A stretch of 64,000 nucleotides of DNA from an uncultured Aquimarina sp. (GCA_947499005.1 CANMML010000003.1:62001-126000); one strand, 5' to 3'. Positions 50,385 to 59,469 are shown, counted from the first letter of the stretch. The notes: generated from the sequence alone by a model not told the origin. Program-made: numbers and translations.

Positions 50385-51308
50385 TTAGAATTTTCCTAAA
50401 TATTTTATTAAATCGTCTACAGCTTCTTCCTGTAAGAAATGGTTTTTCTTTAATAAATGCACATTTTCTGGTTTTATCTTAAGGTCAGCCATCACTCTGT
50501 TACTTTGTGGTTCCCAATGTAAAATATCGTCATGCGTACCCCAAATTACCTGTACGGGGATATTGAGACTCTTCAATACGGGGCTGTAATCAGGGATTTC
50601 TTGGGTGTTTTTCGTGAAAAACTTATAGATTCCCTTTGTCTTTCCACTCTTCAAAGGTGTTTTATACCCTTCAATATCTGCTTTAGAAAGTTCGCAATTG
50701 TCAGTAGCATTTCTAAAAAGCATCTTTAACATTAAATTGGTATTGCTTCGGTAGGTTCCCGTAACTGCTTTTGCGAATAGCCCTTTTCTAAATTTCATTG
50801 GAGGAGTAAATCCTTCTTTATAAATAATCGTATTCAGAATAGATAATTTACTAATCTTAGTAGGGTCAATTTTGGCAAGTTCCCAAGTCCATAAACCACC
50901 TGCATCGTGCATAACGTGGTGCCAATCATCGATTTTTAGATGTTCCATAAGACCCAAAATCCTCTTGGCATGTGCTGTTTTGCTATAGATTTCATAACCT
51001 TCGGGACTATCACTATTTCCAAAACCAAGCATATCGGGTATAATAACACGATGTCCACTTTTTCCCAAAGGATCAACCAATTTGCGATATAGCCAACCCG
51101 AGGTCGGGATTCCATGTAATAATAAAATGACTTCTCCTTCTCCTTCGTCCAAATACGCAATGCTTCCTTGTGGAGATTTCCATTTTTTCTGCTTTGCTGA
51201 AAAGTCTGTGTATTGCATATCGTCAGATTTAGTAGCCAGTTGATAGGGTTTACAGGAAACCAAAAGGCATATACAAGTGATAAAAAGAAGATAAATCCTT
51301 TTGTTCAT
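50385..51308 (-). CDS. Alpha/beta hydrolase lipoprotein (haloalkane dehalogenase/epoxide hydrolase-like)
   Basis: The 307-residue lipoprotein has lipobox LLVSC (Cys19) and an alpha/beta hydrolase fold: LLLHGIPTSGWLYRKLVDPL, IIPDMLGFGNSDSP and a nucleophile elbow HVMHDAGG in which position 135 is Asp, as in haloalkane dehalogenases and epoxide hydrolases, rather than Ser. A later His-containing region is VHLLKKNHFLQEEAVDDL. It would sit in the periplasm or outer membrane. The substrate is unknown. It is the upstream member of a possible two-gene unit with the small secreted protein. Confidence 0.86.
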   Translation of the reverse strand: MNKRIYLLFITCICLLVSCKPYQLATKSDDMQYTDFSAKQKKWKSPQGSIAYLDEGEGEVILLLHGIPTSGWLYRKLVDPLGKSGHRVIIPDMLGFGNSDSPEGYEIYSKTAHAKRILGLMEHLKIDDWHHVMHDAGGLWTWELAKIDPTKISKLSILNTIIYKEGFTPPMKFRKGLFAKAVTGTYRSNTNLMLKMLFRNATDNCELSKADIEGYKTPLKSGKTKGIYKFFTKNTQEIPDYSPVLKSLNIPVQVIWGTHDDILHWEPQSNRVMADLKIKPENVHLLKKNHFLQEEAVDDLIKYLGKF

Positions 51309-51506
51309 GGTGTCGATGTTGATTTGTAACTCAATTGGATTAAAAATAATATAATTTATCTACAAATTTTTTTAATTCACTTTGTTTCTTTTCTGTAGGA
51401 TTATAATTGTAGTGATATTACAGAAAATTCGCACAAAAACATTCATTTACATGCAGTTATAATATTTAAACAATTTAGTAGTTTAGAAATTAGCTAACTA
51501 TGAAAT

Positions 51507-52220
51507 ATGAGTGTACACGTAGAATTACATATTGATGGGGAAATATTTCCATTGAAAAAATTCAAATGGGGATTTTCGCAAGGCACCAACTACGATGGTA
51601 ATCCTTCCAACAAAATACGTCAAAAGATGATGCTCTTTAGCTTAGACATGATCAGAGATGAGTTGTTTGAAGCTTGGGCCTATGCCAATTTCATGAAAAA
51701 GGATTTCGAAGTGCATATCATCCCCAATATTTTAGGTGGTGGTAGAACGAGAGTCATTAGAGCGTTCGAAGCTTTCCTAGTAGAATTTACAACAGAATAT
51801 CACCGTCAAAGTAAAGAACAAACGACTTACCATTGTAAAGTCACGGCTGGGCGTTATGAAACAAATACCTCTACAGCAGTTTATCGGGAAAATTGGGCAC
51901 AAGAGCCTTTACCAGAGGATACAGTGGTGCATTCTTCTCAGGAAGATGAGGAACCAACTATCATAGAATGTTATTATACTGATCTTAATGGTAATAAAAT
52001 AGAGACTCCTAAAACAGGTGAAGAAATTTATCTATTCCTAAAAACAAAAAACTTAGTAAATAAAATTATAGATATTGATCTTGCGGACCAACACAGAGAT
52101 TTTATATATCAAGGGACTCGTCTTGAAAATGATATTTTAAAAGACATTAAAATAACCGTTGAGGAACAAAAAGTGAAATTGAAGGTCGTATCACCGCAAC
52201 CCATATTTGTTGATCTATAA
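51507..52220 (+). CDS. Type VI secretion tube protein TssD (Hcp) with C-terminal extension
   Basis: Residues 1-130 match Bacteroidota (subtype iii) TssD: VHVELHIDGEIFPLKKFKWG, a central DELFEAWAYANFMKKDFEVH, FEAFLVEFTTEYHRQSKEQT and KVTAGRYETNTS. TssD forms the secreted tube of the T6SS. A plain TssD ends near residue 130; this one has 237 residues, with about 100 extra residues predicted as a beta-rich, Ig-like domain (ECYYTDLNGNKIETPKTGEE, then VNKIIDIDLADQHRDFIYQG). The extension probably carries or docks the next gene product, a putative toxin. No other T6SS structural gene is in the window, so this is an orphan cargo locus. Confidence 0.88.
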   Translation: MSVHVELHIDGEIFPLKKFKWGFSQGTNYDGNPSNKIRQKMMLFSLDMIRDELFEAWAYANFMKKDFEVHIIPNILGGGRTRVIRAFEAFLVEFTTEYHRQSKEQTTYHCKVTAGRYETNTSTAVYRENWAQEPLPEDTVVHSSQEDEEPTIIECYYTDLNGNKIETPKTGEEIYLFLKTKNLVNKIIDIDLADQHRDFIYQGTRLENDILKDIKITVEEQKVKLKVVSPQPIFVDL

Positions 52221-52231
52221 AATTATATCAA

Positions 52232-53527
52232 ATGGAAAACCTAGTAGCTAGGCCAAGTAACAAGCTTAATATCCAACATAGGAAAGTACTAAATGCTTAC
52301 TTTGCTACAAGGAAAGAAGAAGTCATAAGTGAAAAAAAAGAAAGCCTCTATAAAGTAATATCGGGTGATACCCTAAGTAAGATCGCCAAAAAGCATGATA
52401 CTACAGTCTCAATTGTTAAAAAAGACAATAGTTTGAAAAGTGATATTATTACTATTGGACAAAAACTAAAAGTAACTTCTCTTAAAGAAAAAGGGAAAAA
52501 AGTAAGTTTTCAATACTTAAACGCTGCTAATTTAGGAGATGAAGTTTACATTATTGTAAAGACGCACCTTATCGGAGAAGGTAAAAAAGTATGGGTAAAT
52601 GTAAGGCAAGGTGTTACTACAGGTGTCGTAAAAGAAAATGGGACTTTACTCTTAATGCAAAATGGTAAAGAACAAGCTAGACCCGAGGCGATAATTGGAG
52701 GTTTGTGTAACGAACCTAATTTATTAAATGCAGATGATTTTAAAGATTGGGCTGTTTTTAAAATTACATTAGGAGGAAAAGACACTTCGAGTTACGCTGC
52801 TGCTTTGGATAAACTGAAGGGCAAAATAACGAAACTTTACCTTGTTGTTGATGCACATTCACCAAATAATGATCGGGATATTGTGTATAATGGTATGAAC
52901 CCAGATAAAGATGGTGAACCTGACCAACGCTCAACTCCTAATCAATGGTTAGACATGGATGATAAGTGGTTTAAGATGGGGGTTAAATCTGGTGTATTAG
53001 AAGAGATGAAGATCATAGTTGATAAGCATATAAAATACTCTCAAACAGGAGTTAGGAATTCTTTGTCAAAAGAAGGTCTAAAAAACCTAGATTGTTCTGA
53101 AACTGTAGCAATTTATTTGCACAAATTAGGAGTTATGCCAAATTTAAAAATACTATATACTGGTACAATGACTACTGAAAAAGATTTCCAAAATGCTGTT
53201 GGCTCTAAAAATATTGAATTGATATCTGGTAGTGATAAAGAGAACTTTAAACCTCAAAAAGGAGATGTTTTTGTGTGGAGGAAATCTAATGGTGTAGGAC
53301 ATACAGGAATTGTTTATCATTTTGATGAGAAAAAAGATCTAGTAACAATATTAGAAGCGATAGGTAAAGTGGGAAGTGCAGATGAAAAAACGAATAAAAA
53401 TAATGGAGGATATACAGGTACCAATTGCTCAAGAACAGCAGTATATAAAAGAAAAGGTAAAGCTCTATTTAGTCATTCAGGATGGGTTGGATATTTTAGG
53501 CCTAAAAACTACACAAAAAAATTATAG
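52232..53527 (+). CDS. Putative T6SS effector: LysM plus NlpC/P60-like peptidoglycan hydrolase
   Basis: The 431-residue protein follows the TssD gene by 11 bases. Residues about 40-85 form a LysM domain (YKVISGDTLSKIAKKHDTTV ... GQKLKV) that binds peptidoglycan. An Ig-like beta segment follows (VSFQYLNAANLGDEVYIIVK). The C-terminal domain (about 285-425) resembles NlpC/P60 or amidase-type cysteine hydrolases: a Cys in LKNLDCSETVAIYLHKLGVM, and a His in KSNGVGHTGIVYHFDEKKDL with KPQKGDVFVWR before it. It has no signal peptide, fitting delivery by a T6SS. I infer a cell-wall-degrading toxin; adjacent lipoproteins would be immunity proteins. Activity is unproven. Confidence 0.8.
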   Translation: MENLVARPSNKLNIQHRKVLNAYFATRKEEVISEKKESLYKVISGDTLSKIAKKHDTTVSIVKKDNSLKSDIITIGQKLKVTSLKEKGKKVSFQYLNAANLGDEVYIIVKTHLIGEGKKVWVNVRQGVTTGVVKENGTLLLMQNGKEQARPEAIIGGLCNEPNLLNADDFKDWAVFKITLGGKDTSSYAAALDKLKGKITKLYLVVDAHSPNNDRDIVYNGMNPDKDGEPDQRSTPNQWLDMDDKWFKMGVKSGVLEEMKIIVDKHIKYSQTGVRNSLSKEGLKNLDCSETVAIYLHKLGVMPNLKILYTGTMTTEKDFQNAVGSKNIELISGSDKENFKPQKGDVFVWRKSNGVGHTGIVYHFDEKKDLVTILEAIGKVGSADEKTNKNNGGYTGTNCSRTAVYKRKGKALFSHSGWVGYFRPKNYTKKL

Positions 53528-53530
53528 TTC

Positions 53531-54121
53531 ATGAAAAACACATTTTTTTACATATTATTTTGTTTCGCAATAATTCTATCAGGATGTAAAAATGATAAAA
53601 AAAACGAAGAAAATAATATTTCAGAGAAAGAAGCTCTAACTCCAAACACTCAAGTTGATACAGATTCTACGTTTAAAGAAGTACCAAATACTATAATTAC
53701 CAAAGACTTTTTAAAATATTTAGATTTTGATTTAGGTTTTCAAGAAGATTTAAATATCGAAAAGTGTCTTTACAGTTGGTGTTGTAATATTAATAACAAA
53801 GAAGTATTATTCTCTGGGAAAATCTATTTGAGACCTTTGAAAAATGATATCAATAAATGGAATTCAGTAGAGAAGTTAGAAAATGATCTAGAAAAGATTA
53901 ATCTTAAATTAAATAATAATCTTCAGAAAGATTACCGACTTTGGGCATTTATCATTCATAAAAAATACTTTTATCCTTTAAATAAAACAATCGATAATCC
54001 ATGTGAAAACTATAAAGAAGATAGTATGTATTCTGTATATGAATCAGTAGGAGTTAATAAATGGAAGCTTATCGGTGAGACAAAGAATACAGATAACATT
54101 GACGAACTTATTAAATATTGA
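53531..54121 (+). CDS. Lipoprotein, candidate immunity protein
   Basis: The 196-residue protein starts 3 bases after the effector stop. It has a lipoprotein signal (FFYILFCFAIILSGCKND, Cys19), so it would be exported to the periplasmic side where a cell-wall toxin acts. The mature part begins with a low-complexity acidic linker and continues with a folded domain (LKYLDFDLGFQEDLNIEKCL, YSWCCNINNKEVLFSGKIYL). No family is recognised. Location next to the effector and lipid anchoring support an immunity role, by analogy with T6SS amidase-immunity pairs. This is inference from position. Confidence 0.66.
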   Translation: MKNTFFYILFCFAIILSGCKNDKKNEENNISEKEALTPNTQVDTDSTFKEVPNTIITKDFLKYLDFDLGFQEDLNIEKCLYSWCCNINNKEVLFSGKIYLRPLKNDINKWNSVEKLENDLEKINLKLNNNLQKDYRLWAFIIHKKYFYPLNKTIDNPCENYKEDSMYSVYESVGVNKWKLIGETKNTDNIDELIKY

Positions 54122-54133
54122 ATTGTTATATGA

Positions 54134-54361
54134 TTAAGTATATCTGAAATTAAAAAAACTATAAAGAATACTTTAGACGGAAAGAATGATGAAAATTTTA
54201 ATGGAGGACATTCGGTGATTTTCAAATCTTATATTAAAAATGCATCTGGAGAAATAACAGAGATCAATTTCTATGATTATTCAGGAATAAACAGATCGTA
54301 TTCTTTCGATGAAAATACAAAAACCTTCTTAGGTGCTAACTTAAAAGATATTGTTGAATGA
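54134..54361 (+). pseudogene. Truncated open frame between lipoprotein genes
   Basis: A frame runs from after a stop at 54131-54133 to TGA at 54359-54361 with no usable ATG near its beginning. It encodes SISEIKKTIKNTLDGKNDEN, then FNGGHSVIFKSYIKNASGEI and TEINFYDYSGINRSYSFDEN. The stop overlaps the ATG of the next gene. The regular amphipathic composition suggests a former protein that lost its N-terminus, perhaps an immunity or toxin fragment. An internal GTG start would leave fewer than 50 residues. Confidence 0.5.
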
Positions 54362-54972
54362 AAATCATACTTTATATAATACTCTTCTCAATTACCAATT
54401 TCTCTTGTTTACAAAAGAAGAATACAGAAAATACTCTCATTAATGAAGATATTATCATTGATGAAAAAACAGAAGTCAAAGGAGAAGAGGTTTCTATTTG
54501 CTTGTCTAGTAATAGGGATCTAAAATTGTATGAGAGATTTATTACCAAAGACTCTTTAATTTTTGAATCAAAAACCGGAGGTAGATTGTATCATGGGGCA
54601 ACCAAAAATAATTTTAAAGAGTTGTTCAAAATAGATAAGCATACTTGTATAGTGCCTCTTAAGGGAGATAACTTGAATATTTATGATATCATATATGAAT
54701 CATCTATTGATTCAAAAGAGATTTTTCAAAAGATAAAATCAATTGAAAGGACAACCAATAACTTAAATGCTTATCATGATTTTTTCAAAAGAGGTTTAAT
54801 TTTCATTCATTCTCAAGAAAAGAATAAAATTACGATCATCGCATTTAATCCTTTTTTAAATAATAAACTCCCTGTAAAATTCAAAGACTTTTTTAAGAAG
54901 AACAATGAGCTGTTTGATAATGTTTTTATGACATTAGGTATAGCTAGTGTCGAAGAATTAGTAATAAAGTAA
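54358..54972 (+). CDS. Lipoprotein of unknown function in the effector cassette
   Basis: The 204-residue protein has a short lipoprotein signal (MKIILYIILFSITNFSCLQK, Cys17). The mature part is charged, with VSICLSSNRDLKLYERFITK, then LIFESKTGGRLYHGATKNN and a C-terminal FKDFFKKNNELFDNVFMTLG. No family is recognised. Its start overlaps the stop of the truncated frame before it. Lipid anchoring and the place in the cassette suggest a second immunity-type protein; no direct evidence exists. Confidence 0.62.
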   Translation: MKIILYIILFSITNFSCLQKKNTENTLINEDIIIDEKTEVKGEEVSICLSSNRDLKLYERFITKDSLIFESKTGGRLYHGATKNNFKELFKIDKHTCIVPLKGDNLNIYDIIYESSIDSKEIFQKIKSIERTTNNLNAYHDFFKRGLIFIHSQEKNKITIIAFNPFLNNKLPVKFKDFFKKNNELFDNVFMTLGIASVEELVIK

Positions 54973-55012
54973 AAAGAGGTTGCAATATTTTAATCAACTT
55001 GATTTGTCTTAA

Positions 55013-55533
55013 AAAGTTGATATATGGTGTTTTTATGTGGAGCATGTTTGTGAAGAGGATGATGAAAATCTAGAAATACCATAATAAAATATGAAACAGA
55101 TTATGGGGCAAAAATCATTGCACCTATATTATTCAAAAAAGAAAAGGAATATTTTATTTTTTTCTTTGAAGCATATGATGGACAAGGCAATGAAGCCAGC
55201 AAAAAAGTTTATAACATTAAGAAAAATAATAATCAATTCTTTGTAGAAAAATTAAAAGTTTTTTCTGCTAAGGAGGTACTTTCCATTGTAAAAGATAAAT
55301 TTGATATTACTGATAGCATTTTTATAAAAAAAGGTGAATATTACAATGGGTACTTAAACCAAAAAGGGAATTTTGATAGCTTCTATGACTTAAATTTTAA
55401 TTTACCTATTTATAAATCTAATAGTGGTTATTCAGATGTATATAAATTACTTAGAGGTACTTACACTATAAAAAAGGAAAAAGAAAAATTCACCTTATAT
55501 CCTGATAAATTAAAACTTGAAGAGGTTGATTAA
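55013..55533 (+). pseudogene. Frameshifted remnant, probably a former immunity-like gene
   Basis: Two reading frames adjoin: 55013-55084 encodes KVDIWCFYVEHVCEEDDENL and stops at TAA 55082, while a second frame encodes IIKYETDYGAKIIAPILFKK from about 55082 and stays open to TAA 55533 (about 150 codons). A single-base indel near 55081 would join them. Neither part has a plausible ATG at its start. The product would be a charged soluble domain, for example KKGEYYNGYLNQKGNFDSFY. It resembles its neighbours in composition only. Another fragment (EKHFIKKVYWDTEEENDSTK) follows at about 55550-55610. Confidence 0.55.
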
Positions 55534-55594
55534 ATTTTAAAAATAATTGAGAAGCATTTTATAAAAAAGGTGTATTGGGACACAGAAGAAGAAA

Positions 55595-56377
55595 ATGATT
55601 CAACTAAATAGAGTACAATTAAAAAAGCTATTTTATGTAATATATATTTCTGTATTGGTAATATCATGTAAGTCTTATCAAGAATCACACTCAAAAGATA
55701 TAGAAATAACTGTCATAGAAGATACTATAGTTAATCCATACATATACTTCAATGAGATTAAATGTTCGAACAATAAGCTTTTGACCAATCTTCAAAGCAT
55801 TTCTGAGAATGAAATGTATTTTTCTTCACCTGAAGAAAGATTACAATTAAAAAAAGAAAGTTTAAAGGCTTGTTTATTAAAAAAGAATGATTGTAATATT
55901 ATACCTGATTCCTATCGAATCTTGAGTAAAACCTCTGATGTTTTGAATATTGAATATTCATATAGCCAAATAGCAAACAAGGACATTTTTAAAAAGCTTA
56001 GGTGTTTTGATTTAAAAACAGGTAATATTTTGAAACCTGAAATCCTATTCACTGATCTGCCAAATGTTTTAAATTTTGTAAATAATGAATATAAATCACA
56101 ATGGAATAATTATTTAAAGAATCTTGATCCAAAAGTTGAAGATGAAATGGACGAAATAGAAATTATTAAAGAGCACCTTATTCAGAAACAGTTTGATGAA
56201 GTAGATTTATTAAATATTGAATTGTTATATGATTTAAGTTCAGGTAAACTAAATAGTTTAAGAATTCATTACAATGGGCTTGGAGGCCAATACAGTCGAA
56301 TTATTCCTGATGGACATATCGAAATAAAGAGAGCGGTGTTACAGACATATGTTAATGGAAATTGGATTAATCAATAG
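55595..56377 (+). CDS. Lipoprotein of unknown function in the effector cassette
   Basis: The 260-residue protein has a signal with lipobox LVISC (Cys25). The mature part is acidic and mixed alpha/beta (NSKLLTNLQSISENEMYFSS-like segments, then DEMDEIEIIKEHLIQKQFDE). The C-terminal SGKLNSLRIHYNGLGGQYSR and HIEIKRAVLQTYVNGNWINQ are distinctive. No family is recognised. It lies downstream of the decayed gene and 29 bases before another lipoprotein gene. An immunity role is a guess from position and lipid anchoring. Confidence 0.66.
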   Translation: MIQLNRVQLKKLFYVIYISVLVISCKSYQESHSKDIEITVIEDTIVNPYIYFNEIKCSNNKLLTNLQSISENEMYFSSPEERLQLKKESLKACLLKKNDCNIIPDSYRILSKTSDVLNIEYSYSQIANKDIFKKLRCFDLKTGNILKPEILFTDLPNVLNFVNNEYKSQWNNYLKNLDPKVEDEMDEIEIIKEHLIQKQFDEVDLLNIELLYDLSSGKLNSLRIHYNGLGGQYSRIIPDGHIEIKRAVLQTYVNGNWINQ

Positions 56378-56406
56378 TACATCCCAGCTATAGATAATTA
56401 AAGTTT

Positions 56407-56919
56407 ATGAAGTATATCTTTTTTCTCCCTATTTTAGTATTTATCTATTGTTCTCAAAAACCAAATAAAAACCCAGAGAAGTTTACAGTTAGCAAAGAAC
56501 AAGTAGGAAAGATTGTTCAAGATACTATCGATTTAGAAAAGGTTTTCGGGTCGACAGTTAAGTATCAAAAAAAGAACGAAATTATCTTTAATAATAAATT
56601 ATCCTGTAAATATATAATACCAACCGGTAAAAAACAGGTTACTATTCTACCACTAGAATGTGTAGGTAACACTGAGCATTGGTTAAATGAAAAATTTGTT
56701 TTAATTGAAACAAATGATTGGATTGAAGAAGCACTTCCTCACAAAGATTTGTATTACAAGAGAGATAATTTTATAGTAGTTTTCGACATGTTGAAATACT
56801 GTGATTCCAAAATAACTAAAGATTATTTTGTTGAAACTATACGTGTCTATAAAGAAGATGATTACTATAACAAGGCAAAAAAAACAGGCTCGATTAAATA
56901 TTATTTAAAAAGTAATTAA
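56407..56919 (+). CDS. Lipoprotein of unknown function in the effector cassette
   Basis: The 170-residue protein has a short lipoprotein signal (MKYIFFLPILVFIYCSQKPN, Cys15). It continues with KFTVSKEQVGKIVQDTIDLE, LSCKYIIPTGKKQVTILPLE and a C-terminal Lys-rich stretch. No family is recognised. It is the fourth intact lipoprotein gene in this cluster, and it ends convergent with lpxH after a 54-base gap. A role as immunity protein or accessory lipoprotein is inferred only from context. Confidence 0.62.
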   Translation: MKYIFFLPILVFIYCSQKPNKNPEKFTVSKEQVGKIVQDTIDLEKVFGSTVKYQKKNEIIFNNKLSCKYIIPTGKKQVTILPLECVGNTEHWLNEKFVLIETNDWIEEALPHKDLYYKRDNFIVVFDMLKYCDSKITKDYFVETIRVYKEDDYYNKAKKTGSIKYYLKSN

Positions 56920-56973
56920 AAGATATTGAAGACTATACTAAGAGTATTGTTCATTAAGATAACTAATCCTTGA

Positions 56974-57762
56974 TCAGCCTTTCTTTAGATCTTCTTCAAA
57001 CTTTTTCAATTCCATTTCAATTCCATCAAAAGTAGCATAGGTAAAATGACCACACCAGTCACCTAGATTAGTATATAAACTATCTTCAATAGGAATTTGC
57101 ATGGGTAAATGACGATGGCCAAAAACAAAATGATCTCGGTGCTCTTGAGAAAGTTTCTTTCTGCAATATTGTACCAACCACTCATTTTCTTCGCCTAAAA
57201 AAACCACATCTTCATCGCCAGATATTAACTTGTTTTTAGTAGAAAGTGTATGCCCTAACCAAACGCCAATATCGGGATGTATAAAACGAAATAACCATTG
57301 ACAGACAGGATTGGTAAACATCTTCTTCATGCGTTTGAAGCCTTTGTCACCAGGGCCTAAACCATCACCATGACCGATAAAGAATTTTTTATCATTAATT
57401 GTAAATTCTTGAGGTTTGTGATACACAGGAATATTTAATTCTTCTTCGAAATACCCATTCATCCATAGATCATGATTTCCCACAAAAAAGAATACAGGAA
57501 TTCCCGCATCTGTAAATTCGGCAAGTTTTCCTAGAATACGTACAAACCCTTTTGGGACAACACGCTTGTATTCTACCCAAAAATCAAACAAGTCTCCTAA
57601 TAAAAAAAGAACCCCACAATCTTCCTTGATGTCATTTAACCAACGAAGAAATTTTTGTTCTTTAGGACGGCTCGCTTCAGCAGTAGGAGCTCCTAAGTGG
57701 TTATCAGAAGAGAAGTAGACTTTTTTTCCTTTAGGAATGGTCAGTTGCATAGTTAGGTTCAA
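56974..57762 (-). CDS. lpxH: UDP-2,3-diacylglucosamine diphosphatase
   Basis: The 262-residue metallophosphoesterase of the LpxH family hydrolyses UDP-2,3-diacylglucosamine to lipid X and UMP in lipid A synthesis, at the inner face of the membrane. Motifs are KKVYFSSDNHLGAPTAEASR, FLLGDLFDFWVEYKR, FFVGNHDLWMNGYF, FIGHGDGLGPGDKGFKRMKK and FVFGHRHLPMQI. The length is normal for Bacteroidota. The start is set by MNLTMQLTIPKGKKVYFSS; an internal Met at residue 5 is an alternative. radA lies upstream on the same strand with a hairpin element between. Confidence 0.9.
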   Translation of the reverse strand: MNLTMQLTIPKGKKVYFSSDNHLGAPTAEASRPKEQKFLRWLNDIKEDCGVLFLLGDLFDFWVEYKRVVPKGFVRILGKLAEFTDAGIPVFFFVGNHDLWMNGYFEEELNIPVYHKPQEFTINDKKFFIGHGDGLGPGDKGFKRMKKMFTNPVCQWLFRFIHPDIGVWLGHTLSTKNKLISGDEDVVFLGEENEWLVQYCRKKLSQEHRDHFVFGHRHLPMQIPIEDSLYTNLGDWCGHFTYATFDGIEMELKKFEEDLKKG

Positions 57763-57814
57763 AAGTTTTTTCGAAGATACTTTCTTTTTAGTAAATGATT
57801 CTTTGAGTTTTGTC

Positions 57815-57893
57815 TTTCATTGCTTGTCAAGGAATCTCATAAAGTATAGTTCTCAAATTTATGAGACCTCTGGTCAGAGCCAGAGGTGGCACA
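57815..57893. repeat. Double-hairpin intergenic element, copy 4
   Basis: A left hairpin (TTCATTG...CAAGGAA), then AATCTCAT facing ATGAGACC in the middle, and a right hairpin (CCTCTGG/CCAGAGG) ending TGGCA. It keeps the TCTCAT...ATGAGA inner repeats of copy 3, while the outer ends are degraded. It lies between the radA stop and the lpxH start. Confidence 0.55.
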
Positions 57894-57908
57894 GGTTATA
57901 TTTTAAGT

Positions 57909-59273
57909 TTATCCAAATAAGAATTCTACCATTTCTTCGATTTTAGAAACTCTTATCAATTCAATACCATGAGTTTGTCCAGCGATTTTAGCATATTTAG
58001 AAACCATAATTTGTTCAAACCCTAAAGTCGCAGCTTCTTGAATGCGTTGATCGATACGGCTTACAGGGCGAATTTCTCCTGCTAGTCCTACTTCGGCAGC
58101 AAAACAAATATGATTATTCAATGAAATATCTTCATTAGAAGAAAGAATCGCTGCGGTTACTGCCAAATCTATAGCAGGGTCACTTACACTAATTCCCCCA
58201 GTAATGTTTAAAAAAACATCTTTTGCACCTAACCTAAAGCCAGCTCTTTTTTCTAAAACAGCAAGCAGCATATTTAGTCGCTTTGCAGGGAAACCCGTAG
58301 TACTTCGTTGAGGTGTTCCATAAACGGCAGTGCTTACCAAAGCTTGAATTTCAATCATTAAAGGACGCATACCTTCTAAGGTGGCAGCAATAGCAGTACC
58401 ACTAAGGTCTTCTTCTTTTTTGGAAAGTAACAATTCACTAGGATTGGTCACTTGTCGTAGACCATTATGCTGCATTTCGTAAATACCTAATTCGGCCGTT
58501 GAACCAAATCGATTTTTATGAGCGCGAAGAATACGGTAGACAAAATTTTGATCTCCTTCAAATTGCAATACCGTATCTACCATATGTTCTAGTAGCTTAG
58601 GTCCGGCAATATTTCCTTCTTTGGTAATATGTCCAATGAGTAAGATAGGAGTATGGGTCTCCTTGGCAAACTTGATCAATTCGCTAGTACATTCTCGAAT
58701 TTGAGAAACACTTCCCGGACTTGCTTCTATAAAATCGGTATGCAGTGTTTGGATAGAGTCGATAACCACCACATCGGGTTGATGGTTGGCGATCTGTTTA
58801 AAAATAAGTTGTGTATTTGTTTCGGTTAAAATAAAGCAATTATCCATTTTGGAAATCATGCGATCTGCGCGCATTTTAATTTGCTTTTGGCTTTCCTCTC
58901 CAGAAACGTATAAGGTTTTAAAAGGCAGATTCAATGCTATTTGAAGCATCAAAGTACTTTTTCCTACTCCAGGTTCACCACCAAGTAAAGTCAAAGATCC
59001 AGGTACTAATCCGCCACCTAAGACTTGATTAAATTCAGCATCACCCGTATTCAATCGAATATCTTTCGAACTATCTATTTCAGAAACCCTTAAAGGCTTA
59101 GCAACTTGCTTCGATTTGGGAACACTTTCGTTTTTCCAAGCTACTTTTTCTTGTTTTTGTACAATTTCCTCGACAATGGTATTCCAAGATTTACAAGTAG
59201 AACATTGTCCTAGCCATTGCGCATGCTGAGCACCACAGTGTTGACAATAAAAAACAGTTTTCGTTTTAGCCAT
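57909..59273 (-). CDS. radA: DNA repair protein RadA
   Basis: A 454-residue RecA-like branch-migration protein acting with RecA in recombinational repair. The N-terminal zinc finger is CQHCGAQHAQWLGQCSTCKS, the Walker A loop is LGGEPGVGKSTLMLQIAL, the RadA-specific motif is KNRFGS, and the C-terminal Lon-protease-like domain includes RLNMLLAVLEKRAGFRLGA with GISVSDPAIDLAVTAAILSS. The length is normal. The ATG at 59273 has a promoter-like box 27 bases upstream. A small conserved gene diverges upstream. Confidence 0.96.
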   Translation of the reverse strand: MAKTKTVFYCQHCGAQHAQWLGQCSTCKSWNTIVEEIVQKQEKVAWKNESVPKSKQVAKPLRVSEIDSSKDIRLNTGDAEFNQVLGGGLVPGSLTLLGGEPGVGKSTLMLQIALNLPFKTLYVSGEESQKQIKMRADRMISKMDNCFILTETNTQLIFKQIANHQPDVVVIDSIQTLHTDFIEASPGSVSQIRECTSELIKFAKETHTPILLIGHITKEGNIAGPKLLEHMVDTVLQFEGDQNFVYRILRAHKNRFGSTAELGIYEMQHNGLRQVTNPSELLLSKKEEDLSGTAIAATLEGMRPLMIEIQALVSTAVYGTPQRSTTGFPAKRLNMLLAVLEKRAGFRLGAKDVFLNITGGISVSDPAIDLAVTAAILSSNEDISLNNHICFAAEVGLAGEIRPVSRIDQRIQEAATLGFEQIMVSKYAKIAGQTHGIELIRVSKIEEMVEFLFG

Positions 59274-59300
59274 ATTTTAAAAGAAGTGTGCTGTAAGTTA

Positions 59301-59333
59301 CAAAAGTACGTAACGACTGAGTTTTTGTAACAA
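59301..59333 (-). promoter_or_regulatory. Predicted radA promoter (TTG-N22-TACTTTTG)
   Basis: On the reverse strand TTG (59333-59331) precedes TACTTTTG (59308-59301) by 22 bases. The radA ATG is 27 bases after the box, giving a leader of about 20 bases. Confidence 0.5.
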
Positions 59334-59469
59334 TTTTTAAATGTTGAATATGTATTTTTTGAGAGTAAAAAATAGCATTATGGTAAAATTGTTAATATTA
59401 TTTTGAAGAATTGTTTAATTGTGATTTGAAAATTTATTAATTTGTAAATCCAAATCTAAAAGAAATACT

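Noticed and set aside
54973-55012. Additional small gene before the frameshifted remnant
   Set aside because: Only short stop-interrupted sequence was seen; no start codon with a continuing frame is present.
51507-56919. Complete type VI secretion system
   Set aside because: Only a TssD-like tube gene and cargo-type genes are present; no sheath, baseplate, membrane complex or ClpV gene is in the window.
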